DNA of 24,942 bases from Welwitschia mirabilis. Lineage: Eukaryota > Gnetophyta > Gnetopsida > Welwitschiales. The position numbers and the translations under genes were made by a program. The notes below the pieces were generated by a model. That model had not been told where the DNA came from and did no database searches. It saw only the letters and a list, made by a program, of their open reading frames with translations. Shown piece by piece: positions 19,703-24,942 of this stretch. The stretch spans positions 46,760,108 through 46,785,049 of the forward strand of contig JBOZIK010000001.1 of the NCBI GenBank assembly GCA_051453625.1, written 5' to 3'. The stretch's first letter is position 1. Each line of letters starts with the position of its first letter.

Positions 19703-20205
19703 TCAGCCAATGGACAATGTCTTAACATCCAGATTACTTCCATGATTGTTAAATTGATTATGAGGACTGGGGGTTTCATCAAAATTTACAAAATAACAAA
19801 AATCTTTCCTAAAGTCTTGATTTGCATGGAATGTTTGATCAAACGATTTGACATCTAATCTTTAAGCATTATCAATACATTTTGCGAGATAGCAACATTT
19901 GTTTTCTCATTCACAACAATGCATTTCGATTTATCAAAAATTATTCTATGCCCTTCGTCACAAAGTTGACTTATACTTAATAAGTTGTGTTTCAATTCAT
20001 TAATATAAAGTAGATTATTAAGTTTAGAGGACATACCTCCTTTGATGCATCCTGTACCTTCTATTTTTGCTGTTTGATTGTTTTCAAATATGACCACTCC
20101 TCCGTTTATGTTCTTCAAGTTTTGAAAACTTGATTTATCTCCTGTCATATGCATTGAACAACCATTGTCTAGATACCAGTTGTTCATGTGTGATCCTCTA
20201 AAATC
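19703..20205 (-). pseudogene. Element B protease, ends where integrase should begin
   Basis: The - strand reads W-Y-L-D-N-G-C-S-M-H-M-T-G-D, with catalytic Asp at 20167-20169 and Asn (20164-20166) in the Ser/Thr position. It continues G-T-G-C-I-K-G-G-M, L-K-H-N-L-L-S-I-S-Q-L-C-D-E-G-H and K-S-K-C-I-V. After a frameshift near 19860 it ends D-E-T-P-S-P-H-N-Q-F...L-S-I-G followed by TGA (19703-19705). Gag plus protease from 21852 to 19706 equals about 715 codons. There is no integrase HHCC or DDE motif downstream. It would have matured Gag. Confidence 0.88.
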
Positions 20206-21852
20206 TATTCATGTCACAAAGCTTTGAAGATTATTAGCTTTAACCCACTTAGTCTTATTTGACTTAGGTGGTACATTTTTCTTTGGAATAAACTTAAAAG
20301 ACAATGAGTTCACATTTTTTAAAAAAAAGCGTTAAACTTCTAACTTTGCAAAAAGTTTTAGAATAACAAAATCTACCACAAACATTGCACAATAGATTAG
20401 GCACAAACTTACTTGTTTGATTTACCTATTTTTGTGATATTAGTGCTCGAAAACCAATACATGATTTGTCTCCATTTGGCTTTTAAATTCCAAGCATCTG
20501 TTCCAATTTAGATAAACTACCAGAAAACTTATTTAAAAAAAATGAAAGATCATTTACCTAAGTAGTTAACTTGATGTTATTAAATTTAAGCAAACTTACA
20601 CTTCTCTTCCACTTTCTCCTTTTCTTTTGTAATGGTCTTTACCATGTTATTTAACTCATTGATTCTCTTGACAAGCTTCTCACATTCTTCATACAACTCT
20701 TGGCATATATCTCCTAACTCATCTTCTTCTTCATCAATCATATCCAAGTCATCTAGTATTGAAGTATTAGGCATATTTTTTAGTGATGGAACTAGATCCA
20801 TAAAGGATAACCTCCTATCTCTGTCTGATTAATGATCTGAGTAGTTCTTCTTATCTTTATCATCTTCATTATTCTAAGTTCCATGAATGAAGAGTTTCTA
20901 GACTTCTTGTTTTCTCTCCTCGTGTTGGGATACTCATTGGTCATATGTCAAAATCCTTTGCATGAGTAGCATTGGATTTTCTTTTCTTTTTCTTACTCTT
21001 TTCTTTGTTTTGGATTGCTTCTCCTTGGATTCCTACTTAATTCTCCTTCCTTTTTCTTGTAAAGAAACTTTTTGAAGTGCCTAGCTAGAAGAGCCACTTT
21101 ATTATCATTGAGTTCTTCATCTAACCTATCAGATCTATAATCCTTCTGCACACATTTCAAAGCAATACCTTTTTTCTATCTTTAGTAAACTTAAGTTCAT
21201 AGGTTTGAAGATTACCTTAAAGTTCTTCTAATGTTATGGCATTGATGTTTTTGCTCTCTTCTATATCTATCACGTTCGGTTTAAATCTCTTGGGTAGGGA
21301 TCTCAGAACTTTTCTTATCACTTTCCTTTTCTCCATGCATTCTCTGAGGCTTGCCATTAAGTTCATAATATTTGTAAGTCTAGCAAAAAAATTCTTGTAA
21401 GGTTTCTTCATCATCCATATGAATATCTTCAAATTTAGAAATAATCATTTGCAGTTTTGCTTACTTAACAGTGGATGTTCCTTCATGTATCACTTATAAA
21501 ATATCCCAAGCCTTCTTTGCATGGTTACAGTTCATAATTCTTTTAAATTCATCTATACATACTGCACAAAAAATAGCATTAAGAGCATGGGCATCAATGG
21601 TGGCTTTTACTTTATCTGTGGGAGTCCATTAATCTCAGGATTTGGAAACTAAGTGGTGTAACCATTTACATCGGTTTGTGTTATCATAGACATGGCATAA
21701 TCTTTGTATATGACTTCCTCTATATCGGCATCTAGGGATTTGAGAAAGATTCTCATCCTAAAGATTCTCATCCTAGCTTTCTAATAGACATAATTTAAAC
21801 CATCGAACATGGGTGGACGATTGGTTGAAAAATCATCAGTCGGGTTACTCAT
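20206..21852 (-). pseudogene. gag: Element B gag (UBN2-like, two decayed zinc knuckles, coiled coil)
   Basis: The start codon at 21850-21852 gives M-S-N-P-T-D-D-F, matching A gag. The UBN2-like domain spans about 21600-21200, with V-L-R-S-L-P-K-R-F-K-P. The first zinc knuckle at 20930-20971 keeps two Cys and His, but the last Cys is Tyr and an internal TGA is present. A coiled, Glu/Lys-rich segment lies at 20586-20801. The second knuckle at 20348-20389 keeps three Cys, with Tyr for His. The tail contains P-K-K-N-V-P-P-K-S-N-K-T-K-W-V. Frameshifts and stops are scattered. Gag would assemble the particle and package RNA. Confidence 0.85.
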
Positions 21853-21904
21853 TTTTAGGGTTCTTAAATCTAGATCTATAAAAATCTCTCAAAAACTAAC
21901 CTAA

Positions 21905-21916
21905 GCTCTGATACCA
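21905..21916 (-). promoter_or_regulatory. Primer binding site of element B
   Basis: The - strand reads TGGTATCAGAGC, two bases after the LTR end. It is the common plant copia site complementary to the 3' end of initiator tRNA-Met, and is intact here. Confidence 0.9.
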
Positions 21917-22231
21917 AATGATAGGATTAAGAACCCTAGAAGGGGGATGAATAGGTTCTCTTAAAAACTTATGCCCAAAATAAAATTAAATTTATCTAAG
22001 CACAGTTTACATATGAAAATAATGGAATCAAGAATTGTGCATACAAAAATGGAAAACTATAAGTAAAGAATCAAAAGGCAGAAAAACACAAACTACCAAT
22101 TATGATGCACGCTGGATTTATAGTGGTTTAGGAACTCCCCTACTTCACTCTTGATGATTAACTTCTTTAAATCTTGATTTTAAATCTCTGTAACTCTACA
22201 GATTTTCTCAAGTTCACCTATAACCCTTACA

Positions 22232-22335
22232 AGCAGACCTTTACAGGCTAAGTCTCAAACTTAATAGACTTTTAGAGGCTAAGTCTCAACCTTAACAACA
22301 GATTTTTGCAGGATAATTCTCAAAGTTTGAAAACA
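22232..22335 (-). repeat. R/U5 short tandem repeats, right B LTR
   Basis: About three units of roughly 34 bp (ACAGGCTAAGTCTCAA and variants), matching 13003-13107. Confidence 0.75.
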
Positions 22336-22605
22336 ATATATGTGATGTAATGATGCCTTGATTGCTCAGATATCACACATTCTATAGCAGTACAATGAAT
22401 GGAGCTCTTCTCCAATAGATCACAATGATGAAACTTTTAGATCTGGTTTTGAATAAAGCTCTTGTACCAATGATTATTCTCCTAAATCAGATATGAAGCA
22501 ATACAATGATATATCAATGAAAGTACAACTTGATCTTTCAGATCCACAATAATTATGCTGAATGCAAGCAGTGCTAAAAAGATCTTTAGGTCAACAATAG
22601 CATAG

Positions 22606-22618
22606 CTATTTATAATGG
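22606..22618 (-). promoter_or_regulatory. LTR promoter TATA box, right B LTR
   Basis: The - strand reads CCATTATAAATAG, identical to the left LTR box. As this is the 5' LTR, it would have driven the element transcript. Confidence 0.65.
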
Positions 22619-22729
22619 AGGGCTACTAGGGTTTATTTCAAATAAATTCACCTCCAACAGCTATAAATGATTAGAAAATGACTAGGTAATGGATACATAA
22701 TGTTTAGATATTTTACTTTTTCACGTCAT

Positions 22730-23025
22730 CTAGTCAACCCCACAAAAATCTGATTGACCCCATGAGAGCTCAGTCGACCCCATTCTGATTCCGGTCGACT
22801 CCTTGCCTCTCAGTCTGGAACTATTGTCTATTAGCTTCTTAGGTCCAGTCGACCCCATGAAAATCTGGTCGACTCTTTTCCTATCAGTCTGAGACTATTA
22901 CCTGTTAGTTCCTCAAGGCTGGTTGACCCCATGAAAATCTGGTTGACCCCTCTAGGTTTAGTCCATTTTTCTTGTGACATCTTTAGGTGCGGTCAACCCC
23001 TTTAGGATCTGGTCGACCCCTACTA
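22730..23025 (-). repeat. GGTCGACC-type motif array, right B LTR
   Basis: About ten copies of TGGTCGACCCC and decayed variants, collinear with the array in the left LTR and located upstream of the TATA box in element orientation. Confidence 0.85.
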
Positions 23026-23174
23026 GAGATTAACATAACTCAATAGATTTCTGGTGCTTTTTTAGTTCAATTCTTTCACCTGCAAAAACTCCATCTCATC
23101 TACACACAAGATATAACATTCTGCATTACACAAGAGACATTAATTTGACATCAATTGACAAATATAATCTAACT

Positions 23175-23179
23175 GGTAA
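23175..23179 (+). repeat. Target-site duplication of element B, right copy (GGTAA)
   Basis: Identical to 12680-12684 and directly adjacent to the outer end of the right B LTR. Confidence 0.9.
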
Positions 23180-23548
23180 GTTACTTAAACTTAATGACAT
23201 GTTATATGTAAATAGTCTGAAGCATAACTTATTGAGTATCAAATAATTGTGTGAAAAAGGTTACAAAGTAGTATTTGAAAAATCAAAATGTGAAATTGTG
23301 AATGTAAAAATTAATGTTGTTATCCTTACTGCAAATCGAGTAGATAATATTTATAGAATAAATACTCGTCTGAATTTATATAATGATTAGTTAAATTATA
23401 TAAACTACAACATTAAAAATGGAAACATTGGCTTAAATTTTAGTAAAACTAAATGTTGTCTGGAAAATTCTAAAGTAAAACCCTATTTCTGCATCTTCTT
23501 ATTGATTACAAACATGAATTAGGGCTTAACTCATCATCCTCTAACTGA
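23175..23548 (+). pseudogene. Element A protease, C-terminal half
   Basis: It reads G-K-L-L-K-L-N-D-M-L-Y-V-N-S-L-K-H-N-L-L-S-I, homologous to the B protease, then a TAA for Gln, then K-S-K-C-E-I-V-N and N-I-Y-R-I-N. It degrades afterwards. A TGA at 23546-23548, out of the current frame, aligns with the stop of the B copy. With the half at 12500-12684, gag plus protease of A is about 700 codons. No integrase follows. Confidence 0.85.
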
Positions 23549-23554
23549 TTGCAT

Positions 23555-23700
23555 CATGATTGACTAGATCCATGATTTGGTCGACTAGATGTAGTTAGTC
23601 GACCAACTTGAAAGCCTAGTTACCTAGATCTCTTTCTATACTATAGACCTGCATCTCCATGAGTTGACCGAAACTTTGATTGATCGATCGGACCTGACAA
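23555..23700 (+). repeat. Internal GTCGACC-type array of element A
   Basis: It contains TTGGTCGACTAG, TAGTCGACCAA, GAGTTGACCGA and GATCGATCGGACC, homologous to the B and B' spacers. Distance from the aligned TGA (23546) to the ORF2 ATG is 373 nt. The TATA box seen in B and B' is not recognisable here; the aligned area reads CTCTAAAAATGAAAG. Confidence 0.7.
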
Positions 23701-23921
23701 ATCATAGTGTAGAAGTATCATCAGTGGACCCAATTTTACTCTTCAAATCACCCTATTTCATCATCTCTAAAAATGAAAGAGGCTTCTAATTCATTTTTAT
23801 TATGTTTCAGCCCTATCTATCTCTCAGATCTAGAGCTGTTGCTTTTACATCTAGAGTTTTACTCTTAGATCTATAATTTTATCTTATTCTTTTTGCTTTC
23901 AAGCTTTTGAAAAAGGTAGAA

Positions 23922-24592
23922 ATGGCTAAAAGCTTTTAAGGAAGAGAGTCAAGGAAACTCTAGTAAGAGATTGTACTATCTTCTACCAAGGGATCTCTGA
24001 GAATGACATTGAAAGGTTTTTAGAGAAGTTCAAAAAGAAGCTTATTTATCAAGAATGATCTGTGGCAACCTCAGAGCTTAGAGAGCTCAAGGAAGTGATG
24101 TAGCTCCTGAGAAATTAGGATCTTAAATATTTTCTAGATGTTTCTGGTTCCATTTACCTTTTTCTTACTTGTATGTTTTATTACAATTCAACTTATAATC
24201 ATGATTCAGTAACCCTTGGAACCCTTATTTTGGGGAAGCTACTGAGGATTACTACAAACCTCATCTTTAATCTGATTGATCTTCCTAGAGGTGACTATGA
24301 AGAGTTTTGGCCTCTTCATGATACCGTAGAAGATAATCGTAAAGTGACAAGGGTGATCTGTGGTAAGACTCATACTTGGAAACACACCATTTTCACTTCC
24401 TTGCTTACACCTAAGTATTATTTTCTTTATTTGATTTTTACTTCTAATTTTCTATCATTAGCAGGGCATCATGATAAGGCCTCTAGCTATAGAGCATATT
24501 TAATGTATCTGGTAGGAATAGAGCATTCTATTAATGCTCTTACCATCATACTGAAGAATATGGTCTCTCAGTTAAAACCATTGTTTAAATAG
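23922..24592 (+). pseudogene. ORF2 of element A, C-terminally shortened
   Basis: The ATG at 23922 aligns with the ORF2 starts of B and B'. After early frameshifts the reading is F-Y-Q-G-I-S-E-N-D-I-E-R-F, then F-L-D-V and F-Y-Y-N-S-T-Y-N-H-D. From about 24173 it is open: L-G-K-L-L-R-I-T-T-N-L-I-F-N-L-I-D-L-P-R-G-D-Y-E-E-F-W-P-L, L-T-P-K, A-G-H-H-D and Y-R-A-Y-L-M-Y-L-V-G. It ends with TAG at 24590-24592, just where the acidic C-terminal third of B' should follow. This is the clearest view of the putative plant transposon protein-like domain. Truncation coincides with the start of the GC-rich block at about 24591, suggesting an insertion. Confidence 0.68.
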
Positions 24593-24942
24593 GCGGTGAC
24601 TAAACGCCGTCTAGGTGATTAGTCACCTTGAATTCACACAGAAGACTTTTTTCCAGTTGGCAGTTGGATGAGTGGCGTCTATGGGCGACTAATCGCTGCC
24701 TGTAATGATCTGCGACTAATCGCCGACTAGCATAGAAAATAACAACAATAGTCATGGCGGGAAGGCTTGAAAAATGAGAAAATAACAATTGCTGACGCCA
24801 AAACAGACGAACATTTGTGAAGTTTGGCGCAAACGGAGAGGAGAAACAGTGAGTGTTGGCGCAAAGAGAAGGTTCTTCCGTCATTGGTGCAGCTACAAAG
24901 TTAACAAGGGAAGACAGAAAGTGAACAACAGGTGACGCAAAA
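24591..24942. mobile_element. Possible end of a hAT-like DNA transposon or MITE
   Basis: From 24591 the base composition becomes GC-richer and copia homology ends. The motif GCGACTAATCGC occurs at 24685-24696 and 24712-24723, with related forms GGTGACTAAACGCC (24595-24608) and the near-palindrome GGTGATTAGTCACC (24614-24627). Clustered subterminal repeats of this kind are typical for hAT-type elements. The other end and any target duplication are outside the window, so this stays tentative. No gene is called within it. Confidence 0.4.

Larger units (their letters stand above)
12685..23174 (-). mobile_element. Copia-type element B, complete with both LTRs, inserted into element A
   Basis: On the - strand the order is 5' LTR (23174-21919), PBS (21916-21905), gag (21852-about 20206), protease (about 20205-19706), motif array and TATA box, ORF2, repeated polypurine tracts and 3' LTR (13937-12685). 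It is bounded by identical GGTAA duplications. The two LTRs differ at roughly one base in ten over the first 245 aligned bases, mainly by transitions, so the insertion is old. The internal region contains an extra block (about 16472-20015) with an N gap, an opposite-strand copia fragment and a duplicate of protease-ORF2. Without it the element would be about 6.9 kb. No RT, RNase H or integrase of its own is present. Confidence 0.9.
21919..23174 (-). repeat. 5' LTR of element B
   Basis: It is homologous over its length to 12685-13937 and ends ...CTATCA on the - strand next to the PBS. It contains the R/U5 tandem repeats (22232-22335), the TATA box (22606-22618) and the motif array (22730-23025). 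The outer edge is set by loss of similarity to the left LTR and by the GGTAA duplication starting at 23175. Confidence 0.9.
23175..24590 (+). mobile_element. Element A, 3' part resumed after element B
   Basis: It begins with the second GGTAA copy and continues the protease of element A in the same frame as at 12684. The spacer with motif array and ORF2 follow. The 3' LTR of A is not in the window; sequence character changes at about 24591. Confidence 0.85.

Noticed and set aside
24600-24884. 94-codon open frame on the - strand
   Set aside because: It overlaps the GCGACTAATCGC subterminal-type repeats and has no recognisable domain.

Overview
The window looks like repeat-rich nuclear DNA of a flowering plant. 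It is AT-rich and made almost entirely of decayed, nested LTR retrotransposons. I see no host gene, rRNA, tRNA, CRISPR array or prokaryotic operon. No long coding region is intact, so coding entries are given as pseudogenes. The species cannot be determined from the sequence.

Layout. (1) 1-9282, + strand: an old Ty3/gypsy element of Athila/Tat type. It has gag C-terminus, protease, reverse transcriptase, RNase H, integrase, a long T-rich spacer, a decayed extra 3' ORF, a polypurine tract and the start of a 3' LTR. (2) 9283-12684, continued at 23175-24590, + strand: copia-type element A, with a 5' LTR of about 1.6 kb, a PBS, gag-protease and an unusual second ORF (ORF2). (3) 12685-23174, - strand: element B, of the same family as A, inserted inside A's protease region. 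Its two LTRs are flanked by a perfect 5-bp target duplication (GGTAA at 12680-12684 and 23175-23179), and A's protease reading frame resumes across the insertion. (4) Inside B, 16572-18965 is a + strand fragment of a different copia element (C: gag, protease, integrase). It lies between a 100-N assembly gap and a sharp junction, and the B sequence on its two sides is partly duplicated. (5) About 24591-24942: GC-richer sequence with repeated GCGACTAATCGC motifs, possibly one end of a hAT-like DNA transposon.

Main result. A, B and the duplicated block B' share one plan: LTR, PBS, a gag-protease ORF of about 700-715 codons, a spacer of about 365-373 nt, then an ORF2 of about 345 codons. In the complete element (B) repeated polypurine tracts and the second LTR follow; A's 3' end lies outside the window. 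Integrase, reverse transcriptase and RNase H are missing at the same point in all three copies. ORF2 resembles the domain annotated in plants as putative plant transposon protein, which usually accompanies Athila/Tat gypsy elements. The gag-ORF2 spacer carries the same GGTCGACC-type palindromes as the LTR, and in B and B' a TATAAAAG box before ORF2. This looks like a non-autonomous, Sirevirus-like copia family with a captured ORF2 and possibly its own internal promoter.
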